Source: Gilliamella bombi (GTDB lineage: Bacteria; Pseudomonadota; Gammaproteobacteria; Enterobacterales; Orbaceae). Taken from it: a stretch of DNA of 64,000 nucleotides. The notes under the pieces are model-generated. The model was given only the letters and a program-made list of their open reading frames with translations. It had not been told where the DNA came from and made no database searches. The DNA lies in contig NZ_FMWS01000014.1 of the NCBI RefSeq assembly GCF_900103255.1, positions 98,226 to 162,225 of the forward strand. The letters are read 5' to 3'. Positions 10,672-20,554 of this stretch are shown piece after piece. Each line of letters opens with the position of its first letter. Positions within the stretch are counted from its first letter, which is position 1. Position numbers and translations under genes: made by a program.

Positions 10672-11865
10672 ATGTCTAAAAAAAATCTCAATATACCAAA
10701 CAATAAAACATACACACACTGGAGCGGTATATTTTCTATGACGCTATGCGTTTTTGTATTAATTGCTTCAGAATTTTTACCTGTAAGCCTGCTGACATCT
10801 ATTGCCAGAGATTTACAAATTACCGATGGACAAGCAGGTCAAGGTATTGCTATATCAGGTATACTAGCAGTACTAACTAGTCTGACCATTCATAAATTTA
10901 CAGGAAACTTAGATCGAAAACTACTGTTACTATTTTTTACGTTTTTAATGGCTTTATCCGGGCTAGTTATCGCTATCACATCCTATTACATGGTTTATAT
11001 TCTGGGAAGAGCACTGATTGGTATTGCTATCGGTGGATTCTGGTCAATGTCAGCTGCAACGGCCATTCGTTTGGTGCCACACCATCAAGTACCTAAGGCT
11101 CTAGCTATTTTCAATGGCGGTAATGCTCTTGCGACAATTATAGCCGCACCACTGGGAAGCTACTTAGGAGAAACAATAGGCTGGCGTGGAGCATTTATTT
11201 GTATCATTCCCCTTGCTATTTTTGCATTTATTTGGCAATACATTAGCCTGCCTACTATGAAAACCTATAAAGAAAATCAACCTAACAAGCCTATGCTTCA
11301 ACTGCTAAAAAAACCAATTCTATCTATAGGCTTACTGGCATGTGGATTATTTTTCATGGGACAGTTTACTTTATTCACCTATGTGCGCCCTTTTCTAGAA
11401 ACAGTGGCTAAGGTAGATAATTTTAATCTATCTTTAATTTTACTTGCTATAGGTGTCGCTGGTTTTATTGGAACAATGGTAATTGCAACCTTTCTGAAAA
11501 CTAAACTCTATCAAACACTAATGATGATTTCTTTAATAATGACTGTTATTATCATAGGTTTATTTTTAACTAGTAGTCACATCTGGACTGTAGCTACTTT
11601 ATTCAGTTTATGGGGATTGTTTGCTACGGCCGCACCAACTGGGTGGTGGGCATGGATAGCACAAACATTACCCAAAGATGCAGAAATTGGTGGAGGACTA
11701 ATGGTTGCAGTAATTCAATCATCAATTGCGATAGGTTCAACGATAGGCGGATTGTTTTTTGATTATCTGGGATGGCAAAGCAATTTTGTATTAAGTGGTA
11801 TATTATTAATTGGTTCGGTAATAGCAACGTCTATTGTATTTTATAAAAATAAAACAAAAAGTTAA
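10672..11865 (+). CDS. MFS (DHA1) efflux transporter, NepI-like
   Basis: A 397-aa, 12-helix major facilitator most like E. coli NepI, a purine ribonucleoside exporter. Shared features include SEFLPVSLLTSIARDL in TM1, GRALIGIAIGGFWSMSAATA (TM4), AIRLVPHHQVPKALAI in the TM4-5 loop, PLGSYLGETIGWRGAF (TM5-6) and the central FTLFTYVRPF. I place the start at ATG 10672 (MSKKNLN), with GAGG 11 nt upstream; an in-frame TTG at 10621 would add 17 residues unlike the family. Substrate is inferred only from similarity. It follows the hydrolase by 184 bp with a weak hairpin between them (10499-10536). Confidence 0.8.
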   Translation: MSKKNLNIPNNKTYTHWSGIFSMTLCVFVLIASEFLPVSLLTSIARDLQITDGQAGQGIAISGILAVLTSLTIHKFTGNLDRKLLLLFFTFLMALSGLVIAITSYYMVYILGRALIGIAIGGFWSMSAATAIRLVPHHQVPKALAIFNGGNALATIIAAPLGSYLGETIGWRGAFICIIPLAIFAFIWQYISLPTMKTYKENQPNKPMLQLLKKPILSIGLLACGLFFMGQFTLFTYVRPFLETVAKVDNFNLSLILLAIGVAGFIGTMVIATFLKTKLYQTLMMISLIMTVIIIGLFLTSSHIWTVATLFSLWGLFATAAPTGWWAWIAQTLPKDAEIGGGLMVAVIQSSIAIGSTIGGLFFDYLGWQSNFVLSGILLIGSVIATSIVFYKNKTKS

Positions 11866-11888
11866 AGAAATTATTTCTCTAATAATCT

Positions 11889-11993
11889 TTTAGGCTCTAT
11901 TTTCATCTTTCAGTTGATAAAAGATACCTTAAAGGACAATTCGGGAGTCATAATAACTGTCTACTGGAAAAGATTGCTAAAAAAGCATTATAA
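11889..11993 (+). pseudogene. Possible coding relic in the MFS-tRNA-Arg gap
   Basis: The 429-bp gap 11866-12294 holds a short frame that reads like protein (RYLKGQFGSHNNCLLEKIAKKAL, shown here only as its 3' part beginning near 11931), ending in TAA at 11991-11993, with no start codon or ribosome binding site. I do not recognise it. It may be the tail of a deleted gene or chance. The rest of the gap is AT-rich and otherwise featureless apart from the tRNA promoter. Confidence 0.25.
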
Positions 11994-12236
11994 GTCATCA
12001 TTTAACTAAATCATAGCCTAGATATTACTATACCAAAATTAATTACTAGAATGTATAAAAAACTGAATATTATTAACAACAATATTCGACATTTAATTAC
12101 ATAGGCCTATTATATAATTTGCTAATAGTTAAAAATGTAAAGAAATTTTATGATTAATACAAAACATCAACGACTCTAATAAAAAACCAAATTGATGATA
12201 TTTTATCAATCCGATATAATAGGCCATTAAAAATCA

Positions 12237-12264
12237 TTGACGTATCGAAATAGCTTTATATAAT
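12237..12264 (+). promoter_or_regulatory. Sigma-70 promoter of tRNA-Arg
   Basis: TTGACG (12237-12242) and a perfect TATAAT (12259-12264) are separated by 16 bp and lie about 30 bp before the tRNA-Arg 5' end. This is one of the best consensus promoters in the window. Confidence 0.75.
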
Positions 12265-12294
12265 ATACAACATCTAAATAAAAAACCTATCTAA

Positions 12295-12371
12295 GTCTCC
12301 TTAGCTCAGCTGGATAGAGCAACGGCCTTCTAAGCCGTAGGTCACAGGTTCGAATCCTGTAGGGGACGCCA
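12295..12371 (+). tRNA. argU: tRNA-Arg(UCU)
   Basis: A 77-nt tRNA with encoded CCA. Acceptor GTCTCCT pairs with AGGGGAC (one G-T wobble). The anticodon stem-loop CGGCC-TTCTAAG-CCGT gives anticodon UCU, and the T-arm ACAGG-TTCGAAT-CCTGT is perfect. It resembles E. coli argU in the D-arm and anticodon region. It stands alone; a copy of a dispersed repeat begins 140 bp downstream. tRNA-Arg genes are common integration sites, but I see no integrase here. Confidence 0.96.
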
Positions 12372-12510
12372 TTATAAGCAAGATTTTGGTATGATACATT
12401 CTGGTGTATGTGTTGATTCTAAAGAAATATCTTAGATTTAAGCTATATTGTAACAGGACTTTGTAAGCTATTAATTTGCGGTAGTTCAAACTTAATCAGA
12501 TATTTTGCCT

Positions 12511-12642
12511 AATCAGTCACCGTTATTTTTTCTTTGTGATATAAGCACCATATCTCTTGTCTGTGATAAGGCGTTAGTTTTGTTTTTTTATGTATATTTA
12601 TTACAGTAGTTTCTCAAATTATTGTAAATAATTCTAGTAAAT
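12511..12642. repeat. Dispersed ~125-bp repeat, copy R1
   Basis: About 85% identical by eye to 58034-58154, apart from a roughly 10-base insertion near the left end. Conserved inside are a small hairpin GATAT-N7-ATATC, the core CTCTTGTCTGT-ATAAGGCGTTAG, and a second hairpin TTACAG...TTGTAA (CTGTAA in R2), so pairing is kept with a G-U substitution. No ORF is shared beyond a few codons. The rest of the 12372-12903 gap holds only the guaA terminator. Confidence 0.75.
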
Positions 12643-12832
12643 AATGCGCTTATCAAATACCTAATTTGAAAAAGGGTTTATCCCAATTTTAGAAAATGTA
12701 ACATACAATCAAAATGGAATTTTTATTTTTTCCTTTTGTTTTACTAATTTAAACTTAGTTTTTGTTAGTGTATTTATTCCTGATTAAAGATACCTCTAAA
12801 AAAGTTGAGTCTAAGTGGGATTAAATGAGGTT

Positions 12833-12856
12833 AAAAAGCCTTGACAAACAAGGCTT
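12833..12856 (-). terminator. Rho-independent terminator of guaA
   Basis: On the minus strand, AAGCCTTG, a 5-nt loop and CAAGGCTT form a perfect 8-bp stem (12836-12856) running into TTTTT, about 50 bp beyond the guaA stop. Confidence 0.7.
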
Positions 12857-12903
12857 AAAATAACAAAAAAAGACAATATGAGATTACGTGATATTAAATA
12901 CAA

Positions 12904-14487
12904 TTATTCCCATTCAATAGTCGCTGGCGGTTTTCCGCTTATATCATATACGACACGAGAAATACCATTAACTTCGTTGATAATTCGATTTGAAACTCGT
13001 CCTAGGAAATCATAAGGTAACTGAGCCCAATGAGCCGTCATAAAATCGATGGTTTCAACTGCACGCAAGGATACAACCCAATCATATTTACGACCATCCC
13101 CCATTACACCTACTGAACGAACAGGTAAGAACACAGTAAAGGCTTGACTTACTTTGTGGTATAGATTAGCTTTATAAAGTTCTTCAATAAAAATAGCATC
13201 AGCTTGACGTAACAAGTCGCAATACTCTTTTTTAACCTCACCAAGTACGCGCACGCCAAGACCTGGACCAGGAAATGGATGACGGTAAAGCATGTCATAA
13301 GGTAATCCAAGTTCTAAACCCACTTTACGAACTTCATCTTTAAATAATTCGCGCAGTGGCTCAACTAAGCCCATTTTCATATCTTCTGGTAATCCGCCTA
13401 CATTATGATGTGATTTAATTACATGGGCTTTGCCAGTATCAGCAGCAGCCGATTCAATAACATCTGGATAGATAGTACCTTGAGCTAACCATTTTACATC
13501 TTTTAATTTTGCCGCCTCTTCATCAAATACAGCAACAAATTCACGCCCGATAATTTTACGTTTTGCTTCAGGATCTGCTTCACCTTTTAGTGCAGCTAAA
13601 AAGCGATCTTCAGCATTTACAGCTATGATATTTAAGCCAAATTTATTACCAAACATATCCATAACTTGTTGAGCTTCGTTCAAACGTAACAAACCATGAT
13701 CAACAAATACACAAGTTAATTGATCTCCGATAGCTTGGTGTAATAACAATGCTGTAACAGAAGAATCAACCCCTCCTGATAAGCCAAGTAATACTTTGTC
13801 ATTGCCAACCTGTTCTTTAATTCGAGCAATAGCATCGGTAATAATTGAAGATGGTGTCCAAAGTTTTTCGCAGTGACAGATATCAATCACAAAACGTTGC
13901 AATAACTCGAAACCTTTAACAGTGTGAGTCACTTCTGGGTGGAATTGAACACCATAAAATTGTTTTTCGTCATTAGCCATAATAGCAAATGGACAAGTTT
14001 CAGTACGACCAATTAGTGTAAAACAATCAGGCAAGGTTGTTACTTTGTCACCGTGGCTCATCCAGACATCAAGTTGATTAATGCCTTGTTCGCTTGTACT
14101 ATCCAAAATACCATCAGTTAATTTTGACGATCCAATAAGATCCACTTTAGCATAACCAAATTCACGTTGGTTAGAGCCAGTGACTTGACCGCCTTTACCA
14201 ACTTGAATTGCCATAGTCTGCATGCCATAACAAATACCCAAAACAGGTACGCCAGCATTAAAAACATACTCGGGAGCACGAGGACTATTATCATCGGTGG
14301 TACTTTCAGGACCACCTGATAAAATAATACCTTTAGGATTAAATTGTTTGATTTTCTCTTCTGATACATCCCACGGCCAAAGTTCACAGTACACACCAAT
14401 TTCACGAATACGTCGAGCAATTAATTGAGTAACTTGTGAACCAAAATCGAGGATTAATATGCGCTGTTGGTGGATGTCTTTTTTCAT
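12904..14487 (-). CDS. guaA: GMP synthase (glutamine-hydrolysing) GuaA
   Basis: Converts XMP to GMP with glutamine and ATP; cytosolic. From the ATG at 14487 it is 527 aa (E. coli 525 aa); the frame is open 18 codons further upstream but only [20 protein letters not shown] aligns with the family, and AGGA lies about 10 nt before this ATG. Class I glutamine amidotransferase domain: ILSGGPEST, the catalytic Cys in GICYGMQ, and [11 protein letters not shown]-PPase loop: [16 protein letters not shown]. The C-terminal dimerisation domain ends [15 protein letters not shown]. guaB is not adjacent as it is in E. coli. It ends at the hairpin terminator at 12836-12856. Confidence 0.96.
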   Translation of the reverse strand: MKKDIHQQRILILDFGSQVTQLIARRIREIGVYCELWPWDVSEEKIKQFNPKGIILSGGPESTTDDNSPRAPEYVFNAGVPVLGICYGMQTMAIQVGKGGQVTGSNQREFGYAKVDLIGSSKLTDGILDSTSEQGINQLDVWMSHGDKVTTLPDCFTLIGRTETCPFAIMANDEKQFYGVQFHPEVTHTVKGFELLQRFVIDICHCEKLWTPSSIITDAIARIKEQVGNDKVLLGLSGGVDSSVTALLLHQAIGDQLTCVFVDHGLLRLNEAQQVMDMFGNKFGLNIIAVNAEDRFLAALKGEADPEAKRKIIGREFVAVFDEEAAKLKDVKWLAQGTIYPDVIESAAADTGKAHVIKSHHNVGGLPEDMKMGLVEPLRELFKDEVRKVGLELGLPYDMLYRHPFPGPGLGVRVLGEVKKEYCDLLRQADAIFIEELYKANLYHKVSQAFTVFLPVRSVGVMGDGRKYDWVVSLRAVETIDFMTAHWAQLPYDFLGRVSNRIINEVNGISRVVYDISGKPPATIEWE

Positions 14488-14690
14488 CAATTTTATTCCT
14501 AAACTATGAACTAATACAAAATCAGGCTGATATTGTACCATTTACCAATTAAATTGAGAGCATTAATTAAAAACAATTATAAATATTTTATATTATTAAT
14601 AATTTTGAAATCATCTTATTACAGAATTCAATATCATGGTCATCAAATTAACCTTGTAATAGGTCAACAAATCAAAAAAATTAAATTCTC

Positions 14691-14731
14691 TTTACTTAAT
14701 TAATAAGTAGACTTATAATAAGTTAACTTAT
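14691..14731 (+). promoter_or_regulatory. Promoter with two tandem perfect palindromes, probable MarR operator
   Basis: A -35-like TTTACT (14691-14696) and TATAAT (14714-14719) are 17 bp apart. Two 14-bp palindromes, ATAAGTAGACTTAT (14703-14716) and ATAAGTTAACTTAT (14718-14731), share the half-site ATAAGT and straddle the -10 and the start point; their centres are 15 bp apart. AAGGAG follows at 14735. Repression by the MarR-family protein encoded at 15181-15648 is inferred from position. Confidence 0.75.
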
Positions 14732-14745
14732 CAAAAGGAGACGCT

Positions 14746-15177
14746 ATGAATACCATTTCAATTTCTTTCATATTACCAACCAAAGCTAAGCCAACTCAAA
14801 TTTGGCAATACTATACTGATCTTAATTTAAGAAAATTATGGGAAACTGATCTTGAAGACTTTCGTATATTTGGTGACTTAAAAACAGGGTCTAAAGGTAT
14901 TTTCAAATTACAAAATATACCGGAAATGGAAGTGACTTTATCAAAGATTATTGATAAGCAAGAATTTACAGAGCAATTTGATATGCCTGAAATAGGTTTA
15001 CTGTTTTTCTCACATCAAATTATTGAAATATCGCATAATCAATATGCATTAAAATCAGAAATTTCTCTAAAACCGGATCCAAAAATGGATACTAAAGCAT
15101 CCTATGATTTTATAAAACAGATTTCAGATGATATTATAGATAAAACTTACAAATTAAATGGCTTAGTTGAAGGGTAA
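14746..15177 (+). CDS. SRPBCC (START-like) family protein
   Basis: A 143-aa cytosolic protein with the helix-grip pattern of SRPBCC/polyketide-cyclase-like ligand-binding proteins: N-terminal strand MNTISISFILPTKAKPTQIW, a helix with YYTDLNLRKLWETDLE, repeated beta strands ending EISLKPDPKMDT, and a long C-terminal helix YDFIKQISDDIIDKTYKL. The ligand is unknown. A strong ribosome binding site (AAGGAG) precedes the start. It is the first gene of a two-gene operon with a MarR regulator 3 bp downstream, under a promoter overlaid by tandem operators, so a small-molecule-inducible role is plausible (inference). Confidence 0.7.
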   Translation: MNTISISFILPTKAKPTQIWQYYTDLNLRKLWETDLEDFRIFGDLKTGSKGIFKLQNIPEMEVTLSKIIDKQEFTEQFDMPEIGLLFFSHQIIEISHNQYALKSEISLKPDPKMDTKASYDFIKQISDDIIDKTYKLNGLVEG

Positions 15178-15180
15178 ATT

Positions 15181-15648
15181 ATGACAAAGGACAATAAGTT
15201 TTTGACTCAATTCCAAACTGATTCTGAATCTATTGGTTTTATTTTTATGAAAACTTATTCGTCCTGGCATACGAATATCAAAAATTGCTTGAAAAAACAG
15301 TCTATCACTCATCCTCAATTTATAGTGCTTGCAACGCTTGCTTATCTATCACAGCGACTAGATGAAATAACACAAATTATTTTATCAAATAAAACAAATA
15401 TCGATGTGATGACAATTTCCCAAATATTAGAGAATTTAGAAAAAAAGGATTATATAAAACGCTCTTGCTCAATTAAAGATAGTCGAGCAAAATCCATTCA
15501 ATTAACACAAAAAGGATTGAATAAAGCAAATGAAACTGTACCTTTAGTTGAACAAATAGATAAAGATTTTTTTTCAACATTACAAGGTGATAAAGAACAA
15601 TTTATGGAAATGTTATTAACACTATTAAAAACCAACATGAAGGGATAA
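15181..15648 (+). CDS. MarR-family transcriptional regulator
   Basis: A 155-aa winged-helix regulator. The DNA-binding region is recognisable: THPQFIVLATLAYLSQ, DVMTISQILENLEKKDYIKR (recognition helix, about residues 77-96) and the wing SCSIKDSRAKSIQLTQKG with the conserved D-R. Flanking helices would form the dimer interface. It starts 3 bp after the SRPBCC gene and probably autoregulates the pair through the palindromes at 14703-14731. The effector is unknown. Confidence 0.88.
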   Translation: MTKDNKFLTQFQTDSESIGFIFMKTYSSWHTNIKNCLKKQSITHPQFIVLATLAYLSQRLDEITQIILSNKTNIDVMTISQILENLEKKDYIKRSCSIKDSRAKSIQLTQKGLNKANETVPLVEQIDKDFFSTLQGDKEQFMEMLLTLLKTNMKG

Positions 15649-15817
15649 CATCATTTATAAATTTTTATTATTTATTGTTTTTATCAACGTTGAATGCATG
15701 GAATTGACTTAAAATAAGTTTTTGAAGACCTTGTCTCAAATTTCTAGAACAAAATACTTTAAAACTGAATCTTTATAACTCAAGCTTTTAAAACTCATTA
15801 CTTGGTTAAATTTAATT

Positions 15818-15846
15818 AAAAAAGGTGATATTGCATCACCTTTTAT
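15818..15846 (-). terminator. Terminator at the 3' end of pta (possibly bidirectional)
   Basis: AAAAGGTGAT (15820-15829) and ATCACCTTTT (15835-15844) form a perfect 10-bp stem around ATTGC. On the minus strand it is followed by a run of T, making it a strong terminator for ackA-pta; on the plus strand a shorter T-run could end the MarR operon. Confidence 0.8.
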
Positions 15847-15871
15847 AAATCGTTAAAACGTTTTGCTAAAC

Positions 15872-18022
15872 TTATTTTGTAGCATTTTGTTCTTGTGCTG
15901 ATTGAATTGCGGTTAATGCAATAGTGTAGACAATATCGTCAACTAATGCACCACGAGACAAATCATTCACAGGTTTACGCATGCCCTGTAGCATAGGACC
16001 AATCGAAACAAGATCAGCTGAACGTTGTACTGCTTTATATGTAGTATTACCTGTATTAAGATCAGGGAAAATAAATACAGTAGCTTTACCTGCAACTTGT
16101 GAATTAGGCGCCTTTGATTTAGCTACATCAGGCATTACCGCTGCATCATATTGTAATGGGCCGTCAATCATTAGATCAGGACGTTTTTCTTGAGCAATGC
16201 GAGTTGCTTCTTTCACTTTTTCAACATCAGCACCTTGACCAGAACTACCTGTTGAGTATGAGATCATCGCAACGCGAGGTTCAATACCAAAGGCGATTGC
16301 TGTATCAGCTGACTGAATGGCAATTTCGGCTAACTCTTGTGCGTTTGGATCTGGATTAATTGCACAGTCACCATAAATATATACTTGATCAGGCATTAAC
16401 ATAAAGAACACCGATGAAACAAGGGAACTGCCTGGTGCAGTTTTAATTAATTGTAACGGTGGACGAATAGTATTAGCGGTTGTATGTACAGCACCTGAAA
16501 CTAAACCATCAACTTCATTAGCTTCAAGCATCATGGTACCCAATACGACATTATCAGCCAATTGCTCACGAGCAATAACTTCAGTCATCCCTTTGTTTTT
16601 ACGTAATTCAACTAGGCGAGGAACATATTTTTCACGGATATTTTCAGGATCAACGATCTCTACTCCTTGACCTAAAGTCACGCCTTGTGAAGCGGCAACT
16701 TTACGCACTTCGTCAGGATTACCAATAAGAACACATTTTGCAATGTTACGTTCAGCACAAATTGCAGCTGCTTTAACTGTTCTTGGTTCGTCACCTTCTG
16801 GTAATACCACTACTTTTTTCGCATTACGTGCAAGTTCAGTTAATTGATAACGAAATGCAGGAGGAGACAAGCGACGTGCAGAATTCACTACTTCATTTAA
16901 TGATTTAATCCATTTAGCATCAATATGATCAGCTACATAATTTTGGGTGTTTTCCATACGTTCTTTATCGTCAGCAGGAATTTCTAAATTAAATTGTTGT
17001 AGACTAATTGATGTCTGGAAAGTGTTGGTTTTAACCGTAAATACAGGTAAACCAGTATCAAATGCTGGTTGGCATAATTTTGCAATTTTATCGTCGATTT
17101 CATAACCACCAGTTAGGAGTACACCACCAATTGCCACACCATTCATTGCTGCTAAACTGATAGTAACTAACACATCAGCACGATCAGCAGAAGTCACTAA
17201 AAGTGCATTTGGTTGTAGGTGGTTAATAATATTTGGTACGCTGCGAGAGCAGAAAGACACATGTTTAATACGACGATTTTTAATACAACCTTCGTTAATG
17301 ATTTTTGCATCAAAATGCTTAGCAATATCTATAGCACGACAAGCACTTAGATCAATATTCCAAGGAATACAACCAAGAACAGGCAATGGACTGTGTGCAT
17401 TTAAATCATCGATAGTAATTTTCTTATCATCAAATTTAGGGGTATGATAAATTTCAGCAACATCAGGACGAGCAAGATTTTGCTCTTCAACTGGCGCATT
17501 GACTTTATTAACAATCACACCGACGATTTTATCATTTTTAATACCACCAAAGTTAGAACGAGCAATTTCAATACGATCTCTAAGTTGTTCTGGCGTATCT
17601 TTGCCCATATTAACTACAAAAATAATTTCGGCGCCAAGAGTTTTAGCAATATTATTATTAAGTTCATTAGCAAAAGGATAATCAGATGTTGGCACAATAC
17701 CTTCAACTAAAACAACATCAGCTCCTTTAGTATTTTCGGCATAAAGGGCAACGATTTCTTCCATTAACACATCTTGTTGATTTAAACCTAATAGGTTTTC
17801 AACATGGCTCATTTTAAGCGGTTTTAGTGTTGGAATTGATGTATTGTTGCTCACTAGGGTTGTGGTATTATCTGGCGCATCGCCACCAGCTCTTGGTTGC
17901 GCGACAGGTTTAAACACATTTAAATTAATACCTTGACGCTCCATAGCTCGAATAACGCCCAGACTCACACCTGTTAACCCGACATTAGTGCCAGTTGGGA
18001 TGAGCATAATTGTACGAGACAT
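15872..18022 (-). CDS. pta: Phosphate acetyltransferase Pta
   Basis: Interconverts acetyl-CoA and acetyl phosphate; with AckA it forms the acetate overflow pathway. Full length at 716 aa (E. coli 714). Three regions: an N-terminal P-loop-like BioD domain starting [20 protein letters not shown], a DRTGG-type middle domain (about residues 220-340), and the C-terminal PTA_PTB catalytic domain from about residue 385 ([50 protein letters not shown]). A good ribosome binding site (AGAGG) precedes the ATG. It follows ackA after 66 bp, with a hairpin in the gap. Confidence 0.96.
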   Translation of the reverse strand: MSRTIMLIPTGTNVGLTGVSLGVIRAMERQGINLNVFKPVAQPRAGGDAPDNTTTLVSNNTSIPTLKPLKMSHVENLLGLNQQDVLMEEIVALYAENTKGADVVLVEGIVPTSDYPFANELNNNIAKTLGAEIIFVVNMGKDTPEQLRDRIEIARSNFGGIKNDKIVGVIVNKVNAPVEEQNLARPDVAEIYHTPKFDDKKITIDDLNAHSPLPVLGCIPWNIDLSACRAIDIAKHFDAKIINEGCIKNRRIKHVSFCSRSVPNIINHLQPNALLVTSADRADVLVTISLAAMNGVAIGGVLLTGGYEIDDKIAKLCQPAFDTGLPVFTVKTNTFQTSISLQQFNLEIPADDKERMENTQNYVADHIDAKWIKSLNEVVNSARRLSPPAFRYQLTELARNAKKVVVLPEGDEPRTVKAAAICAERNIAKCVLIGNPDEVRKVAASQGVTLGQGVEIVDPENIREKYVPRLVELRKNKGMTEVIAREQLADNVVLGTMMLEANEVDGLVSGAVHTTANTIRPPLQLIKTAPGSSLVSSVFFMLMPDQVYIYGDCAINPDPNAQELAEIAIQSADTAIAFGIEPRVAMISYSTGSSGQGADVEKVKEATRIAQEKRPDLMIDGPLQYDAAVMPDVAKSKAPNSQVAGKATVFIFPDLNTGNTTYKAVQRSADLVSIGPMLQGMRKPVNDLSRGALVDDIVYTIALTAIQSAQEQNATK

Positions 18023-18055
18023 AATTATTACCTCTTAAATCTTTATTGTATAAAA

Positions 18056-18080
18056 ACAAACCGCCATTTAGGCGGTTTTG
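18056..18080 (-). terminator. Intercistronic hairpin between ackA and pta
   Basis: On the minus strand AAACCGCC, a 5-nt loop and GGCGGTTT (18058-18078) form an 8-bp stem followed by TGTTTTTATAC. It lies 11 bp past the ackA stop, so it probably acts as a partial terminator or 3'-end stabiliser that makes ackA expression exceed pta. Confidence 0.65.
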
Positions 18081-18088
18081 AATATTTA

Positions 18089-19294
18089 TTAAGCAGTTAG
18101 ACGCGCAGCATCTTGAGCAATGACAAGTTCTTCATTGGTTGGAATAACCATCGCAATAGCTGAACCATCTTTAGTAATTTTGCCACCCTTACCAAAACGA
18201 GCTGCAAGGTTACGTTCTTGATCAAGTTCAAAACCAAGAATACCTAATTTTTGTAATGCCATACGACGCACTTCTTCTGAGTTTTCACCGATACCTCCAG
18301 TAAACACGATAGCATCTAAACGACCATCTAAAAGCATAGCATAACCACCGATATATTTTACTAAGCGATGAACAAACACATCTAAAGAGTTTTTAGCGTT
18401 TTCATCTGTTTCGTAATTATCGGTTACATAACGGCAGTCACTGCTCACCCCCGTTAAACCTAATAAACCAGACTTTTTGTTTAAAAGGTTATTAATATCA
18501 GCAACAGACATTTTTAAGTTATCATGTAAGAAGAACATAATCGCTGGATCGATATCACCACTACGTGTACCCATTACCAAGCCTTCAAGCGGAGTTAAAC
18601 CCATTGAAGTTTCAACACATTTACCATTTTTAACAGCTGTAATTGATGCGCCATTACCTAAATGACAAGTAATAACATTAGTTTGGTCAACTGGTTTATT
18701 TAATAATTTAGCAGCTTCGCGACTAACATAATAATGGCTAGTGCCATGCGCACCATAACGACGAACACCGTGTTTAGTATAAAGTTCGTTTGGAAGAGCA
18801 TATAGATAAGCTTCTTTTGGCATTGTTGTATGGAATGCAGTATCAAACACTGCAACGTTTTTAGTTTTTAGGTGTGGGAACGCAGCAAATGCTTCACGAA
18901 TACCGATTAAATGTGCAGGATTATGTAACGGCGCAAAAGCAGATGCTTCTTCAATTCCTTTTAATACTGAATCATCAATAACAACTGACTGGGTATATTT
19001 TTCGCCACCATGAACAATACGGTGACCAATCGATTTAATGCTATCTAATAATTCTGGCTTTTGTGGAAAGATGCTATTAACAATAAAACGAATTGCTTCA
19101 CTGTGTGCTGCACCAGCGCCTAAAGAAGCTTCGTTCTTAACACCATCAAGCTTCCACTTAATACGAGCATCAGGAAGATGAAAACATTCAGCTAAACCAG
19201 ATAAAAACTCATCACCATTTTCAGGGTTTATAATGGCAAATTTTAATGATGAACTTCCGCAATTAAGAACAAGAGCGTTATTACTTGATGACAT
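18089..19294 (-). CDS. ackA: Acetate kinase AckA
   Basis: Transfers phosphate between acetyl phosphate and ADP, yielding ATP and acetate. From ATG 19294 it is 401 aa (E. coli 400), starting [23 protein letters not shown] lies about 9 nt upstream. The frame is open 13 codons further up but that part has no family match. ASKHA-fold motifs: NCGSSSLKF phosphate loop, [35 protein letters not shown] and [10 protein letters not shown]. It is the first gene of ackA-pta and divergent from yfbV as in E. coli. Confidence 0.96.
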   Translation of the reverse strand: MSSSNNALVLNCGSSSLKFAIINPENGDEFLSGLAECFHLPDARIKWKLDGVKNEASLGAGAAHSEAIRFIVNSIFPQKPELLDSIKSIGHRIVHGGEKYTQSVVIDDSVLKGIEEASAFAPLHNPAHLIGIREAFAAFPHLKTKNVAVFDTAFHTTMPKEAYLYALPNELYTKHGVRRYGAHGTSHYYVSREAAKLLNKPVDQTNVITCHLGNGASITAVKNGKCVETSMGLTPLEGLVMGTRSGDIDPAIMFFLHDNLKMSVADINNLLNKKSGLLGLTGVSSDCRYVTDNYETDENAKNSLDVFVHRLVKYIGGYAMLLDGRLDAIVFTGGIGENSEEVRRMALQKLGILGFELDQERNLAARFGKGGKITKDGSAIAMVIPTNEELVIAQDAARLTA

Positions 19295-19468
19295 AGTAAT
19301 TCCTATAAATTGAATAATAAAGACATATACCAATCAAAATTGGTAACTCAACACATGATTTAAAATCAATGTGACTACGCTAAGGTGACTTCTGATATCT
19401 TGTTTTTTGAGATAAAATAGAGAGAGTCCCCAATTTGAATGGCACTATTTTAAGACAATAAGAAGTGA

Positions 19469-19954
19469 ATGTCGAGGAATCACAATAATATGAATTTAAT
19501 AACCACATTTAAAGCTGGTCAAAGGTATATGAAGCTTTGCCCAGTAGACAAACAATTAACACATTCATTTCCTGAATTAAAAATTATTAACTACATAAAA
19601 ACCGCAAATAAATACTTGCCTCCTATCATTATTGGCTTACTCTTTTGGCAGTATTTCATGCCGGCACAAATTGCTGTAACAATAATAACCATACTATTCA
19701 CCTTAAGCATGCCTTTGCAAGGAATATTTTGGCTAGGAAAACGTGCTCTATCGCCCTTACCACTTAATTTAATTGACTGTTATAACCAATTAAAAATAAA
19801 ATTAATTGCTAAAAAAATTATTGCCGAAAAAAATAGTTTAGATGACAATAAATTAACATTTGAAGCATTTATGAAAATTATCAACCTAGCCAAATTACAT
19901 TTAGGTGATTATTTCGGTCAAGACAATGATAGCTCAACTTATTATAAAGAATAA
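19469..19954 (+). CDS. yfbV: UPF0208 membrane protein YfbV
   Basis: A 161-aa inner-membrane protein of the UPF0208 family (E. coli YfbV 151 aa). E. coli YfbV has been linked to Ter macrodomain insulation; the mechanism is unclear. Visible features: two membrane helices (about residues 51-70 and 73-92) flanked by FKAGQRYMKLCPVDKQL and the signature FTLSMPLQGIFWLGKRALSPLP. The first ATG (19469) aligns with the E. coli N-terminus, but an internal ATG at 19490 has the better GAGGA spacing. It is divergent from ackA, the enterobacterial arrangement, with priC 5 bp downstream. Confidence 0.88.
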   Translation: MSRNHNNMNLITTFKAGQRYMKLCPVDKQLTHSFPELKIINYIKTANKYLPPIIIGLLFWQYFMPAQIAVTIITILFTLSMPLQGIFWLGKRALSPLPLNLIDCYNQLKIKLIAKKIIAEKNSLDDNKLTFEAFMKIINLAKLHLGDYFGQDNDSSTYYKE

Positions 19955-19959
19955 TCACA

Positions 19960-20463
19960 ATGGCAAATTTACTCACTATACTACAAAAACAAATTGACAA
20001 ATTAGAACAGCAAATTAATTTAGCAAACGAGCAACTATTTCAAGAACCTTATTTTGACGAGCAACTATTTCAAACTAATAAAGTTGTAACAGATAAAACG
20101 TTTTACCTTGAAAAAATCAAACAAACTTATCAAGTATTAGTTGCTAACATAAAATTAGAAAAAGTTGAACAAATAACTTTTTTATCTGACAAGTTAGTTA
20201 ACCAAATTGCAGCCCTAACGCGTGAACTAGCAACCCAAAACCTACGCAAAAAAGGGTTCCAAAATATTATTGCAGAAACCTTAGCCCAAAAACATATGCG
20301 TCACCTAGATTACTTGCGCCGACTACAAAATATGAAATACGAACTAGAGCTATCGCCCGAAATTATCAATCAAAGTAAAATCGCCGCAATTGATAACCGA
20401 ATTTACCGCTGTGAACAAGCAATTAAAAAGATTGAATTTGAAATTGAGAATGATATCAATTAA
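19960..20463 (+). CDS. priC: Primosomal replication protein PriC
   Basis: A 167-aa, highly charged all-helical protein resembling PriC (E. coli 175 aa), which loads DnaB at stalled forks together with Rep. Family features are the early FDEQLFQTN segment, the helix QITFLSDKLVNQIAALTREL (about residues 67-86) and the C-terminal heptad-rich IDNRIYRCEQAIKKIEFEIE. A near-perfect 15-bp direct repeat (GAGCAACTATTTCAA at about 20029 and 20058) encodes the doubled EQLFQ. It follows yfbV by 5 bp, probably cotranscribed. Sequence similarity within this family is low, so the call rests on pattern and length. Confidence 0.75.
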   Translation: MANLLTILQKQIDKLEQQINLANEQLFQEPYFDEQLFQTNKVVTDKTFYLEKIKQTYQVLVANIKLEKVEQITFLSDKLVNQIAALTRELATQNLRKKGFQNIIAETLAQKHMRHLDYLRRLQNMKYELELSPEIINQSKIAAIDNRIYRCEQAIKKIEFEIENDIN

Positions 20464-20554
20464 TAAATTTCATACTTTCCTAACTTTAATCTGATCTCAT
20501 TCATTTGATTGAACAGTTTTATTTGGATTTATCCTATAGTTAATTTACGATTAA

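Noticed and set aside
12301..12489. 62-codon minus-strand frame over tRNA-Arg
   Set aside because: Its end is the antisense of the tRNA (SPTGFEPVTYGL-type peptide), a well-known false ORF.
16156..16359. Frames antisense to pta and to other long genes
   Set aside because: They mirror strong coding sequence on the other strand and show no ribosome binding site, family motif or operon context.
19351..19370. FNR-like site TGATTTAAAATCA upstream of ackA and yfbV
   Set aside because: The half-sites are separated by the wrong number of bases for FNR (TTGAT-N4-ATCAA), so I do not claim oxygen regulation from it.
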